DNA from: JAKEGK01 sp050116575
GTDB taxonomy: Bacteria; Pseudomonadota; Gammaproteobacteria; SZUA-152
DNA length: 17,005 nucleotides
Direction: 5' to 3'
Assembly (NCBI GenBank): GCA_050116575.1
Contig: JASFOJ010000098.1
Location: forward strand, 1-17,005
Position 1 is the stretch's first letter, and each line of letters opens with the position of its first letter. This document shows positions 6,034 to 14,431 of this stretch, one piece after another. The translations under genes were made by a program, and so were the position numbers. The notes under the pieces were generated by a model that worked only from the letters and a program-made list of their open reading frames with translations, did not search any database and was not told the DNA's origin.

Positions 6034-8217
6034 ATGTTGCGATTTTTGGACGAAGTCTCCCGTAAAGCGTTATTGCTTATCGTCGTTATCGGTTTATGCA
6101 ATCCGGTGTACGCGCAGACTCCCCGTTTCGCCTATGCCGCCAATCCATACGATTTTACGATCTCCGAATATTACCTCGATAGTCACGGCACCATGTTTCC
6201 CAACGGTATGGTATTTACCAAGGACAAATACCCTGCGACACTGGCGATCGACCCGGCTGGCCGGTACCTGTATTCCGCATCGCGGACCGTGGACACGGCG
6301 CCCATTTTCAAGATCGATCCGGTAACCGGATGGCTCACTGAAACCCCGGAGTCGCGGTTTAATACTTACCTGCGGTCACCGTTTCATTACGGTTTTCATC
6401 CCAGTGGCAGGTTTCTTTACGTGGCGGGGCGCGGTGGTGGCGTTGCCGGCTTTAAAGTCAACAAAAAAAGCGGTGCTCTGACATTTGTACCCGGGTCGCC
6501 GTTTAAATCCGGCGAACGTACCCGTTGCCTGACAGTGCATCCGTCCGGCAAGTTTGTTTATGCCAGTAATGCTTATACCAACGATGTGTCCGGTTACCGC
6601 ATCGACGAAAAGACCGGTACATTGAAAGAACTCGCCAATTCGCCGTTTCCCGCAGGGGAGGCCGGTCCTTTCGACGATACCTTCGCGGTACTGCCGGATG
6701 TTGTTGCCAACAAAGGCGGTATGCCCTATTACATCGCCAGTCATCCGAACGGTAAGTTTGTTTATGTCACCAACTGGGCCGCGGCCAGTGTATCGGTGTT
6801 TCGTGTCAATCAGAACACCGGTGATTTGACACTGGTGGGCAAGCCCAAGGAAACCGGTTTAACGCCATATGCGGTCGCGGTGCACCCATCCGGCAAATAC
6901 GTCATGGTCAGTACCTGGGGTGGCAGCGATATCTATGTTTATTCGGTCAATTTAAACACCGGAGAACTAACGCTTGTCGACGGGTCGCCTTTCGCAACCT
7001 TGGGATTGAAACCCGTTGATATTACCTTTAGCGGCAACGGTGAAAGGATGTATGTAGCCAATAACGGGTCCAATACAGTATCGGTTTTCGACGTTGACAC
7101 GGCAACGGGAAAATTAACCTTGAAAGACATTGGTGCGACCCGGGCCGGATCCATTGATGTGAAACTGGTGGAGTCGGATACACCGGTAACAATACAGCCG
7201 AAATATGTTTTTCTCCTAGACAAGGCCAACGAACAGCTGGTGAGTTATCGTATTGACCTGGCCAGCGGCAACCTGACGGAAGTGGCACGCGTTAAAACCG
7301 GCCGTCAGCCGTCCGCTATCGCACAGGATCCCCGCAACCGCTTCGTGTATGTAGCCAATGCTGGGTCAAATAGTGTGTCAGCGTATGCCATTGACGGGCA
7401 GTCGGGACAGCTAACGCAGGTGGAGGGCTCGCCTTATCCCACCGGCAAAAAGCCTATACACATTAGTGTGGATGCCAACGGTTGGTATTTATATACCTTA
7501 AATGCGCAAAGCCATGATATGTCAGCTTTCCTGATTCATGTGACCAAGGGCCAGTTGGCCGAGGCACAGGGCTCTCCCCTTGCTTTGCCAAAGCAGTCCA
7601 GTGAACTGGTTACCGACCCCACGGCTCGTTTTGTTTATGTTAATAACCCCGCCAACAAATCCATCAATGTTTATCGTTTTCGCACCGCGATTACCCCCTC
7701 GATTTTCGAAATCAAGGAATACGGATCGCCGTTCGTGTTCGACGATACGCCCGCGGATATTAACATTGATCCCACCGGCCGGTTTGTGATGGTGGTGTTA
7801 AAGGAAGTGAACCAGGTGGCCATGTTCTATGTACATGTGGCGACGGGTGCGTTAATTCCTATTAAAAACAACCTTGATCCTTACCAATTGCAGGGCAAAG
7901 GGGCCACTGATGCGGTGTTTCATCCCAGTGGCAGATTTGCCTATGTGATTAATCAGCAAAGCCGCTCTATTTCCCAGTTGCGAATGGAACGGCTGCACGG
8001 GCGCCTGAGTGCTATTGCCAAACCCATTGCCGTTAACGGCAAACCGCTGTCTATGGTGGCGGACCCGTCAGGGCACTATTTATACGTGAAGATCGAAGGA
8101 CACGAGGGACTGCATAAATATCGCGTGGATCCACAAAACGGTCGGTTGGCGGATGCCGGCGATGTTGCATTACCCTTTTCGCCCGCGGATATGGTGATAT
8201 CACGCGACATTCACTAA
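6034..8217 (+). CDS. Secreted double beta-propeller protein, YVTN/lactonase type
   Basis: This 727-residue protein starts with a Sec signal peptide (hydrophobic residues about 12-25, cleavage after VYAQ near 28) and is otherwise made of about 50-residue beta repeats. Typical strands are FVYVTNWAAASVSVF, MYVANNGSNTVSVF and FVYVANAGSNSVSAY, each followed by a turn like NxxTGxLT and then GSPF/GSPY. This is the pattern of the YVTN and 6-phosphogluconolactonase-like (lactonase) propeller family. The length suits two consecutive seven-bladed propellers, with the break near residue 388. Enzymatic activity is unlikely to be inferable: secreted members are mostly binding or surface proteins. The gene stands alone, separated from its neighbours by about 380 and 120 bases. 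The Shine-Dalgarno is weak. Its place between cytochrome and cytochrome-assembly genes suggests a role in the same process. It contains no heme motif. Confidence 0.75.
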   Translation: MLRFLDEVSRKALLLIVVIGLCNPVYAQTPRFAYAANPYDFTISEYYLDSHGTMFPNGMVFTKDKYPATLAIDPAGRYLYSASRTVDTAPIFKIDPVTGWLTETPESRFNTYLRSPFHYGFHPSGRFLYVAGRGGGVAGFKVNKKSGALTFVPGSPFKSGERTRCLTVHPSGKFVYASNAYTNDVSGYRIDEKTGTLKELANSPFPAGEAGPFDDTFAVLPDVVANKGGMPYYIASHPNGKFVYVTNWAAASVSVFRVNQNTGDLTLVGKPKETGLTPYAVAVHPSGKYVMVSTWGGSDIYVYSVNLNTGELTLVDGSPFATLGLKPVDITFSGNGERMYVANNGSNTVSVFDVDTATGKLTLKDIGATRAGSIDVKLVESDTPVTIQPKYVFLLDKANEQLVSYRIDLASGNLTEVARVKTGRQPSAIAQDPRNRFVYVANAGSNSVSAYAIDGQSGQLTQVEGSPYPTGKKPIHISVDANGWYLYTLNAQSHDMSAFLIHVTKGQLAEAQGSPLALPKQSSELVTDPTARFVYVNNPANKSINVYRFRTAITPSIFEIKEYGSPFVFDDTPADINIDPTGRFVMVVLKEVNQVAMFYVHVATGALIPIKNNLDPYQLQGKGATDAVFHPSGRFAYVINQQSRSISQLRMERLHGRLSAIAKPIAVNGKPLSMVADPSGHYLYVKIEGHEGLHKYRVDPQNGRLADAGDVALPFSPADMVISRDIH

Positions 8218-8262
8218 TCAGTGGGAGTGACGCCGGCCGGAACGGGAAAGGCGCGAATCAGG

Positions 8263-8275
8263 TACTATGTTAGTA
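8263..8275. promoter_or_regulatory. Small palindrome TACTA-TGT-TAGTA before the ResB-like gene
   Basis: A perfect 5-base inverted repeat with a 3-base centre lies about 63 bases before the start of the ResB-like gene. Just after it comes an AT-rich stretch with TATATAAG (8286-8293) that could serve as a -10 region. No good -35 box accompanies it. It may be an operator or chance. Confidence 0.25.
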
Positions 8276-8337
8276 TTTAGTTTTGTATATAAGCAAAATG
8301 TCGACCGGCCATTGAGGTTTATTTCAGAGCACACGAC

Positions 8338-9438
8338 ATGATGGGAATGTTCAAAAAACTGGCGTCGCTGAAGATTACCCTGGTAGGTATGGGGTTACTG
8401 GCGATCGGCGCCGGCCTTAGTTACGGCAATCCGCAGGAGACACCCATGTGGGTGCTGGTGGTGCCCATGGCCTTGTTGGCCGTTAACTTAAGCGCCGCCA
8501 TTGCCACCAATCCCCGCATTAATCAACAGCCGGGTTTGTTGGTGTTTCATGTCAGCCTGTTTTTGATTGTTGTGCTGGCGGCCATCGGGCGCCTGACCCA
8601 CATGGATGCCCACCTGGAACTGGTGGTGGGAACGGAATTTACCCCGGACCGTTTGCTGGAAACCAATAGCGGACCGTTGCACATGGGAAATCTTGACCAG
8701 GTGCATTTTGTCCAGGGACCGTACACGGTGCAATATGCGCCGGGGATCAAACGGGGACTGACCTTCAGCCATGTCAAAGTCAAAACGCCCACCGGTAAGT
8801 GGCAACAGAGGGTGATTGGTGATGACCGCCCGCTGGTATTGGAAGGTTATCGTTTTTATACCACTTACAATAAAGGCTTCGCACCGATATTAACCTGGAT
8901 TCCCGATAACGGCGAACCGGTTACCGGTTCGGTGAACATGCCGTCTTATCCCCTGTTTGAATACAAGCAGGATAACCGCTGGGTGCCGCCAGGGGGAAAC
9001 CAGGAAATCAAGTTCTGGTTACAACTGGATACTGGTATGGATGAAAACAAGTCCTGGACGCTGGATGGCCGAACCTCCACCGGCACGTTAATTGTCACCA
9101 CCGGGGAAAAACGCCACGAAGTGCCGGTGGGCGAGTCTGTGCGACTGGACAACGGTGTGCTGCGTTTTGACGCGCTGACCACATGGATGGGATACCGCTT
9201 GTTTTATGATCCCACTATCCACTGGTTGTTTTTCGTGGCCATAATGGGTGTCATCGGTTTGGCGCATTACTTCTGGAAGAAGATTAATTTGCAGCCATGG
9301 TTGGACGAAGCCGGGGATACCGCTGAGGACAGCAGTACGAAACCAATCGCCGGCGCTGACAGTCCAAAAAAAGATATGCGGCCTGCCGGGGGCGGGACGG
9401 TCTCAGCGAAAATAATGACGGGAGATCATTTTGAATAA
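8338..9438 (+). CDS. resB: ResB-like (Ccs1) cytochrome c biogenesis protein, short form
   Basis: This is a 366-residue membrane protein of the ResB/Ccs1 family, the System II partner of CcsA that delivers heme to apocytochrome outside the cytoplasmic membrane. Three transmembrane segments lie at about 11-29, 37-57 and 66-84, the third holding His71 in VFHVSLF, a position typical of ResB. A large periplasmic domain (about 85-290) follows, then a fourth segment after YDPTIHW (about 295-312). The family start SLKxTL is present (SLKITL, 10-15). It is shorter than the usual 450-600 residues, mainly in the periplasmic domain, and ends in an extra 50-residue hydrophilic tail. The start is unclear: ATG codons at 8338, 8341 and 8347 are all possible and none has a strong Shine-Dalgarno. 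The CcsA gene overlaps its end by 8 bases, which supports a two-component complex. Confidence 0.75.
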   Translation: MMGMFKKLASLKITLVGMGLLAIGAGLSYGNPQETPMWVLVVPMALLAVNLSAAIATNPRINQQPGLLVFHVSLFLIVVLAAIGRLTHMDAHLELVVGTEFTPDRLLETNSGPLHMGNLDQVHFVQGPYTVQYAPGIKRGLTFSHVKVKTPTGKWQQRVIGDDRPLVLEGYRFYTTYNKGFAPILTWIPDNGEPVTGSVNMPSYPLFEYKQDNRWVPPGGNQEIKFWLQLDTGMDENKSWTLDGRTSTGTLIVTTGEKRHEVPVGESVRLDNGVLRFDALTTWMGYRLFYDPTIHWLFFVAIMGVIGLAHYFWKKINLQPWLDEAGDTAEDSSTKPIAGADSPKKDMRPAGGGTVSAKIMTGDHFE

Positions 9439-10279
9439 CATGGTGGCGGAATTACCGTGGTTATGGTCGGGGTTGGGAGCCTATTTTGTGGCGACCCTCA
9501 TTGCCATCTACGGCGTGGCGCCGCGCTACGCCGGTATGCCGATTATTAAGGCCAAAAACCACGAATATATTGTTCTGGGGTTTCTGGTCCTGGGTGTGAT
9601 GCTGCTGGCTATTGCCATTTCGGCGCGCTGGATGCGCATCGGTCACGGACCGTGGATCAGTTTGTTTGAATTACTGATGAGCCAGCTGTGGAGCCTGGGT
9701 TTGATATTCATGCTCCTTTACTGGCGCTTGCCGGGGCTGCGTCCCAGCGCGGTGATCGTGTTGCCGGTGATGTGGATACTGGGCAGCTGGGTGCTGACTC
9801 TGGAACCCAACGCCAGTCATTTTCCTGCCACTTATTATAATACCTGGAAATGGGTGCATGTGGGCCTGGGTAAAATCTTCCTGGCGTTGTTGCTGGCGGC
9901 CGTTGGCCTGGCCGGTGTGCTTATTCTGCGCCAGACACAGCGGGGCAAGATCTGGTTTCGCAGTATGCCGTCGGATGCGATCGTTGATCGTTTTGCCTGG
10001 CGGTTTATGATGCTGGCGCTGGTGTTTGACAGCCTGATGTTAATCGCCGGCGCGGTGTGGGCACAGGATGCCTGGGGCCGGTACTGGGCCTGGGATGCGC
10101 TGGAAACATCGGCGTTTTTAACCTGGCTGTTTCTGGCCATTGGACTGCATGTCAGGTTGAGCTACCGGGTGCCGCCGCTGGTGAGTGGTTTAATCATCAT
10201 CGGGATTTTTGTCATGGCCTTTGCCACCTATTTTGGCACGCCTTATCTGAGTCCCGCCGCCCACAAGGGTATGGTGTAA
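9431..10279 (+). CDS. ccsA: CcsA/ResC-like heme-handling protein, System II
   Basis: This is an integral membrane protein of 282 residues with about eight transmembrane segments. The heme-handling signature WGRYWAWD lies at residues 215-222, followed by LETSAF. Candidate axial histidines are His143 (WKWVHVGLG) and His240 (AIGLHVRL), matching the two conserved histidines that flank the motif in CcsA/CcmC/CcmF proteins. Together with the ResB-like protein it should export heme and join it to CXXCH sites in the periplasm. TTG at 9431 is the preferred start because GGAG at 9421-9424 is spaced 6 bases from it; ATG 9440 in the same frame is too far from that site. The start lies 8 bases inside resB, so the genes are probably translationally coupled. 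The size and motif place it closer to CcsA/ResC than to CcmC, which occurs separately in this window. Confidence 0.85.
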   Translation: MNNMVAELPWLWSGLGAYFVATLIAIYGVAPRYAGMPIIKAKNHEYIVLGFLVLGVMLLAIAISARWMRIGHGPWISLFELLMSQLWSLGLIFMLLYWRLPGLRPSAVIVLPVMWILGSWVLTLEPNASHFPATYYNTWKWVHVGLGKIFLALLLAAVGLAGVLILRQTQRGKIWFRSMPSDAIVDRFAWRFMMLALVFDSLMLIAGAVWAQDAWGRYWAWDALETSAFLTWLFLAIGLHVRLSYRVPPLVSGLIIIGIFVMAFATYFGTPYLSPAAHKGMV

Positions 10280-10331
10280 CGGTGGTGGATGTAATTGTCA
10301 GTTTTGACGGGGCGATAGGGTAGCTAGGGTA

Positions 10332-11087
10332 ATGGTTGCAACACAGGATACATTGGAAACCACGGCGGGCGCCGGGCATGCCGGAAAAGTCAGTTATGAA
10401 AATCTGGTGACAATCGTCACGGCGATATGTGTTTTTATTATCGCCAGCGGTTTTTTCTCGCTGGCCAGGCAATATCCCCCCCATTTTGTCCCGCCCGCAA
10501 CAACGGCAACCCCATCGAACGTGCAGGGTTACGTGCGGCCAGGAGCTGCGGGTTCACAGCAGCATACGCGGCCGAAAGTTCGCGGCCAGTCGCCGGCTGA
10601 CCCTAACAAGCAGAATTTACTCAAAGGGCTGACCGAGCACGAAAGACAATTGTTGCAGGAACGCTTTGATCAGGCGGCATCCCTGATCCATGCCGGTCAA
10701 TACAAATACGCCATCACCGCGTTAAACCAGGTTATTAAGATACAGCCCCTGTTGCCGGAAGCTTATGTCAATATGGGTTATGCCTACCTGGGACTGAAGC
10801 AATACGACACGGCGGTCAACGCCTTTAACCGGGCGCTTGATTTACGCCCCAACCAACTCAACGCGTATTTTGGGCTGGCCGAGTCGCTGGAAGGCAAAGA
10901 AGACTATGAAGGGGCCTTGGGTGCCATGCGCACTTATATTCACTTGTCGGAGCCCGATGATCCATTCCTTGCCAAGGCGCGTTCGGCCGTTTGGGAATGG
11001 GAAACCAAGCTGGGGCGCAAACCGGAAATCGAAGATCAGGACAAAGCTATCCACTTTGATAACAAACGCTTTCGCTCACCCCACTAG
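10332..11087 (+). CDS. Membrane-anchored TPR protein, possible apocytochrome chaperone
   Basis: This protein of 251 residues has one transmembrane segment (about 25-44), a Pro/Gly-rich linker (about 49-92), and three 34-residue TPR units (109-142, 143-176, 177-210) with the usual G-Y, A and P landmarks, for example VNMGYAYLGLKQYDTAVNAF. The N-terminus is probably cytoplasmic and the TPRs periplasmic. Its place right after resB and ccsA recalls the TPR domains of CcmI/CcmH and NrfG, which hold apocytochrome C-termini for heme attachment; a similar role is inferred. There is no CXXC motif like that of CcmH. A TAGGGT stretch just before ATG 10332 serves as ribosome binding site. The gene is 52 bases from ccsA, so it probably shares its transcript. 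Confidence 0.7.
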   Translation: MVATQDTLETTAGAGHAGKVSYENLVTIVTAICVFIIASGFFSLARQYPPHFVPPATTATPSNVQGYVRPGAAGSQQHTRPKVRGQSPADPNKQNLLKGLTEHERQLLQERFDQAASLIHAGQYKYAITALNQVIKIQPLLPEAYVNMGYAYLGLKQYDTAVNAFNRALDLRPNQLNAYFGLAESLEGKEDYEGALGAMRTYIHLSEPDDPFLAKARSAVWEWETKLGRKPEIEDQDKAIHFDNKRFRSPH

Positions 11088-11232
11088 TGTTTCGCCGTAT
11101 GCCAGAAATCCACCGGTTGATCGGATTGAGCAGCGTTTTTAACTTCCAGCTACATGGTGAAAGCCATGTGATTCCAGGGTCGTCGTCAAAGGCTGGGCGA
11201 ATCATTGATAACCGCAAAATGCACCTAACGTC

Positions 11233-11760
11233 ATGTTGACTAAACGGTTCCCTGTGGCTGCTTTCGTATTGATGTTGCCGTGGTTGCTCAGTTCGTGCGA
11301 CAAACCTCAGCCGCCGCTGAATATAAAAGTAGGCCAGGCATTGCCCGAGATTAACGTGCAGGATCTGCAGGGCAAACCGGCAACGCTGTCGCTGGCCACC
11401 GGTAAAGTGGTGATATTGAACGTGTGGGCCACCTGGTGCGGTCCCTGCCGCCATGAACTGCCCAGCCTCGAGCGGCTGGCCCAAACACTGGATAAGGACA
11501 GATTTTCCGTGGTGGGATTATCCGTGGACGCTGATGATTATGTGGTGAGGGAATTTCTCATCGAAAGAAAGGTGGGATTTAACAACTACCGGGATCCGGG
11601 CATGAGCGTTGCCAACGACGTGTTCGGTGTTCGCGCCTTTCCCTCCACGCTGGTATTTAGTCCCAGTGGCCAACTGCTGGAAGTGATCGAAGGCTGGCGC
11701 GAGTGGGATACCCCCTCCATGGTAGGTAAGCTTAGCTCGCTGGCCGCGCAGCGGGGTTAA
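11233..11760 (+). CDS. Thioredoxin-like lipoprotein, TlpA/ResA/CcmG type
   Basis: This 175-residue periplasmic thiol-disulfide protein has the active site WCGPC (Cys69, Cys72) and a cis-proline-like AFPST segment near residue 135. Such proteins reduce the CXXCH cysteines of apocytochromes before heme is attached, which suits its place after resB, ccsA and the TPR gene. The N-terminus is a lipoprotein signal ending in LLSSC (Cys22). The next residue is Asp, which in enteric bacteria keeps lipoproteins in the inner membrane, where cytochrome assembly takes place. It could be a ResA-type (System II) or CcmG-like protein; the adjacent System II genes favour the former. The start ATG at 11233 has no clear Shine-Dalgarno. 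A CcdA/DsbD electron donor is not in the window. Confidence 0.82.
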   Translation: MLTKRFPVAAFVLMLPWLLSSCDKPQPPLNIKVGQALPEINVQDLQGKPATLSLATGKVVILNVWATWCGPCRHELPSLERLAQTLDKDRFSVVGLSVDADDYVVREFLIERKVGFNNYRDPGMSVANDVFGVRAFPSTLVFSPSGQLLEVIEGWREWDTPSMVGKLSSLAAQRG

Positions 11761-11964
11761 TGCAAAAAACGACCACAGAGAGCGGTTTGAGACATAAGCA
11801 GTGGTTTATTGGTTTGCGGATGACAATCAACGAAAACCGGCAAAGCGGTCAAAATCAGCACTTTATCGTTGTAAAATCTGGAGAATTCTAAAAAATTCGT
11901 GATACACTCGACTATCGGCAATCATTGAGCACGTGGTGATCGAATAATACGCAAAAGGTAAAAA
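11761..11964 (+). promoter_or_regulatory. Gap before ccmA with a possible promoter
   Basis: This AT-rich stretch of 204 bases separates the thioredoxin gene from ccmA. A TGA-TACACT sequence at 11900-11908 resembles an extended -10 element. A 5-base inverted repeat (GAATT/AATTC, 11883-11898) lies just before it. An AAGGT at 11956-11960 serves as ribosome binding site for ccmA. No clear terminator for the upstream genes was found. The gap suggests that the ccm genes have their own promoter, but this is not firmly shown. Confidence 0.35.
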
Positions 11965-12585
11965 ATGCTGGAAGTACGCGAACTTGAATGCGTGCGTGGT
12001 GATCACCGCTTGTTCAAAGGTTTGAATTTTACGTTGCAGCCGGGAGAACTGCTGCACCTGCGTGGTTCCAACGGGGCCGGCAAAACCAGCCTGTTGAGAA
12101 CCATCTGTGGCCTGATGGCGCCCGCCGACGGCGAAGTACTCTGGAATAGCGAAAATATCCGCTCCCTTCGTGAAGAATACAATCGTGGGTTGACCTACCT
12201 GGGCCATTTCAACGGCATCAAAGGCGAACTTAGCGCGCTGGAGAACCTGCAGGTTTCCTGTTCGCTGTTCGGGCGTGGAATCTCCGAAGACCGGATTCTG
12301 GATGCATTACAGCGTATTGGCCTGGCGGGCCGCGAGGATTTGCCCACCAAGGTGCTGTCGCAGGGGCAGAAGCGCCGCGTCGCCTTGGCGAGACTATTGA
12401 TTAGCGAGAGTCCCCTGTGGGTGCTCGACGAACCGTTTAACGCCCTGGATGTCCATGCGGTGGAGGTTTTGAAAGACCTCATCAGCGGCCATGTGAAAAA
12501 CCAGGGCATGGTGATTTTGACCACGCATCAACACGTTGAAATCGATGCGGGCGTCATGAAAGAAATCGATTTGAGTGCCCTATGA
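11965..12585 (+). CDS. ccmA: Heme exporter ATP-binding protein CcmA
   Basis: This is the ABC ATPase of the CcmABCD complex, which uses ATP to release heme-loaded CcmE during System I cytochrome c maturation. All nucleotide-binding elements are visible in 206 residues: Walker A GSNGAGKT (34-41), the signature LSQGQ (131-135), Walker B LWVLDEP (151-157) and the switch His188. The length equals that of typical CcmA (about 200-215). The start ATG 11965 has an AAGGT 4 bases upstream. The stop codon overlaps the start of ccmB (ATGA), so the pair is coupled. Confidence 0.95.
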   Translation: MLEVRELECVRGDHRLFKGLNFTLQPGELLHLRGSNGAGKTSLLRTICGLMAPADGEVLWNSENIRSLREEYNRGLTYLGHFNGIKGELSALENLQVSCSLFGRGISEDRILDALQRIGLAGREDLPTKVLSQGQKRRVALARLLISESPLWVLDEPFNALDVHAVEVLKDLISGHVKNQGMVILTTHQHVEIDAGVMKEIDLSAL

Positions 12586-13265
12586 ACGAGACCAGCCTGT
12601 TCGTTGCCAGCCGCAGCCTGTTGGCCAGAGATATCGTGTTGGCCATGCGGCGCAAGTCGGACGTATTAACGACGCTGTTTTTCTTTCTCATTGTCGTGAG
12701 CCTGTTTCCGCTGGGGGTGGGACCGCAACTGGAGATACTGCGCCAGATTGGCCCCGGGGTCATCTGGGTAGCGGCGTTGCTGGCGTCCATGCTGTCATTG
12801 GGACGGATGTTTTCCGACGATTATCAGGACGGCACGCTGGAACACCTGCTGTTGCTGCCCCATCCGCTGGCCATGCTGGTGCTCAGCAAGATTTTTGCGC
12901 ACTGGTTGTTGTCGGGATTGCCACTGGTAATTTTTTCGCCGGTTTTGGGAATGCAGCTAGGCTTGGGCGGCGAAGACATAGTATTATTGATGATTACCCT
13001 GATACTGGGGACACCCGCCTTAAGCCTCATTGGCGCCGTGGGTGCGGCATTGACGCTGGGATTGCGGGGTGGAGGAGTGCTGGTCAGTTTACTGGTATTG
13101 CCGCTTTATATTCCCATTTTGATATTCGGTGCCGGCGCGGTGGAATCACAGAACGCCGGATTGGGGGCAGAAGCGCACATGTCCATACTGGGGGCGTTTC
13201 TGATGGTAGCCCTCGTTTTCGCGCCGGTTAGCACGGCAGCGGCGTTGCGTATCAGTCTCGATTGA
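12582..13265 (+). CDS. ccmB: Heme exporter permease CcmB
   Basis: This is the membrane partner of CcmA, of 227 residues, with about six hydrophobic segments. The conserved cytoplasmic stretch FSDDYQDGTLEHLL (about residues 77-90) is characteristic of CcmB. It joins CcmA, CcmC and CcmD in the complex that loads heme onto CcmE and releases holo-CcmE. The start overlaps the ccmA stop by four bases. A 131-base gap follows before ccmC, wider than is usual for this operon, with a GC-rich hairpin inside it. Confidence 0.95.
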   Translation: MNETSLFVASRSLLARDIVLAMRRKSDVLTTLFFFLIVVSLFPLGVGPQLEILRQIGPGVIWVAALLASMLSLGRMFSDDYQDGTLEHLLLLPHPLAMLVLSKIFAHWLLSGLPLVIFSPVLGMQLGLGGEDIVLLMITLILGTPALSLIGAVGAALTLGLRGGGVLVSLLVLPLYIPILIFGAGAVESQNAGLGAEAHMSILGAFLMVALVFAPVSTAAALRISLD

Positions 13266-13335
13266 GCCGGTGATTTTTAGGTGAGCAAGCAGGCGTCTTG
13301 AGTGCCGGGACAGGACATACACAAAATCAGGTTAG

Positions 13336-13363
13336 ACGGTGTCAGCCGCCGGGCGGCCGCCGT
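13336..13363 (+). other. GC-rich hairpin between ccmB and ccmC
   Basis: GCCGC at 13345-13349 pairs with GCGGC at 13353-13357 around a three-base loop, and an outer ACGG/CCGT (13336-13339, 13360-13363) can pair around it with unpaired bases between. There is no T run after it, so it is not an intrinsic terminator. It could mark an mRNA processing or stability site between ccmAB and ccmCDEF. This is inferred only from structure. Confidence 0.35.
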
Positions 13364-13396
13364 GAAACACAAGTTTGAAGCGAGCACGAAGAGTCT

Positions 13397-14170
13397 ATGG
13401 GTTTCAAGAATTCAATCATCTGGTTATATTTTTCATCACCAAAAAATTTCTATCCTTTTGCCGGTAAATTAATTCCCTGGTTCGGCTGGCTGTCGGCAAT
13501 TTTGACGGTCGTCGGTCTTTATATCAGCTTCTTTGAGGCGCCACCGGTATTGTCGGACCAGAAAGAATATTACGTCATCATTTTTATTCACGTGCCCGCC
13601 GCCTGGATGTCCATGTTTATTTATATTGTGATGTCCGTGTATGCCTTTGTCGGGCTGGTATGGAATATCAAGATGTCGGAAATGATGGCGACCGCGCTGG
13701 CACCCACCGGCGCAATGTTTACCTTCGTAGCGCTATGGACCGGCGCCTTGTGGGGACGTCCCAGTTGGGGTACGTACTGGGTATGGGATGCGCGTTTAAC
13801 ATCAGAACTGATTTTGCTGTTTCTTTATATTGGATTTATGTCATTGCAGTCGGCCATTGACGATCCGCGCCGTGCCGCCCGCGCCAGTGGTTTGCTGGCC
13901 GTGGTAGGCGTCATCAATATCCCCATCATTTATTTTTCCGTTCGCTGGTGGAATACCCTGCACCAGGGTTTTTCGGTGCAACCTGCACAATCGCAGCAAA
14001 TTGTGGATCCGGCCATTTTCTGGGGCATGATCGTCTTGGCATTGGCGTTCTGGATGTATACCATCGCCGTAGTGTTGTATCGTGTGCGCAGTATTATCCT
14101 GGAACGTGAACGGCAAACCAGTTGGGTACAGGACATTTTGAGTGGCAAAACAGCGAGTGGGAAGGCGTGA
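13397..14170 (+). CDS. ccmC: Heme-handling protein CcmC
   Basis: This integral membrane protein of 257 residues places heme onto CcmE. The tryptophan-rich motif WGTYWVWD occupies residues 124-131. The two conserved heme-ligand histidines are His65 (IFIHVPAAW) and His189 (WNTLHQG), as in characterised CcmC proteins. About six transmembrane segments are present. The length agrees with the family (about 240-260). The stop overlaps the start of ccmD. A weak AGAG precedes the start ATG. Confidence 0.96.
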   Translation: MGFKNSIIWLYFSSPKNFYPFAGKLIPWFGWLSAILTVVGLYISFFEAPPVLSDQKEYYVIIFIHVPAAWMSMFIYIVMSVYAFVGLVWNIKMSEMMATALAPTGAMFTFVALWTGALWGRPSWGTYWVWDARLTSELILLFLYIGFMSLQSAIDDPRRAARASGLLAVVGVINIPIIYFSVRWWNTLHQGFSVQPAQSQQIVDPAIFWGMIVLALAFWMYTIAVVLYRVRSIILERERQTSWVQDILSGKTASGKA

Positions 14171-14343
14171 GCGCAATTAGTGATTTTTTTTATATTGGCG
14201 GTTATGCCTGGTACGTGTGGGGCTCGTACGGCGTGACGGCGGTATTTATGATCGGCGAAGTGATTCTGGTCATTCGCGGCAAGAAAACGCTCATGCAGCG
14301 GTTGGCGCGCATGGCACGGCTGAATAATTCAGCCAACGATTGA
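14167..14343 (+). CDS. ccmD: Small membrane protein CcmD
   Basis: This 58-residue protein has one transmembrane segment and the family's GGYAWYVWGSYG stretch (about residues 11-22), followed by a basic tail (RGKKTLMQRLARMAR). CcmD holds the CcmABC complex together and is needed to release holo-CcmE. The same frame is open from 14122, but GTG 14167 is the likely start: it overlaps the ccmC stop (GTGA), a GGGAAGG lies just before it, and the N-terminus then fits CcmD proteins. Confidence 0.9.
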   Translation: MSAISDFFYIGGYAWYVWGSYGVTAVFMIGEVILVIRGKKTLMQRLARMARLNNSAND

Positions 14344-14379
14344 AGGGTTTTGGCCCGGTTAAAGCCTGGGTAAAGTATT

Positions 14380-14431
14380 GTTCAAACCGATTGTTGAACG
14401 TACCAGCAGTTAACGGTTGAATAAGTTGAAC
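14380..14431. repeat. GTTGAA repeats and small inverted repeat between ccmD and ccmE
   Basis: GTTCAA at 14380-14385 is inverted against TTGAAC at 14394-14399. GTTGAA then recurs at 14393-14398, 14416-14421 and 14425-14430. The 148-base gap is unusually wide for ccmD-ccmE. The repeats might be a protein-binding site or may be chance in AT-rich DNA. Confidence 0.25.

Noticed and set aside
5787..6101. 104-codon reading frame on the - strand in the gap before the double-propeller gene
   Set aside because: It begins inside the propeller gene, has no Shine-Dalgarno, crosses the possible terminator and encodes no recognisable domain; its composition is biased as for a random frame.
11152..11169. 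Perfect hairpin ACATGG-TGAAAG-CCATGT between the TPR and thioredoxin genes as a terminator
   Set aside because: There is no T run after the stem and the stem is only six pairs, so an intrinsic terminator is not supported. It may be chance or a minor mRNA structure.
12575..13231. 218-codon frame on the + strand overlapping ccmB
   Set aside because: It lies almost wholly within ccmB in another frame, and CcmB is well supported by its motif and membrane pattern. The alternative product has no sensible features.
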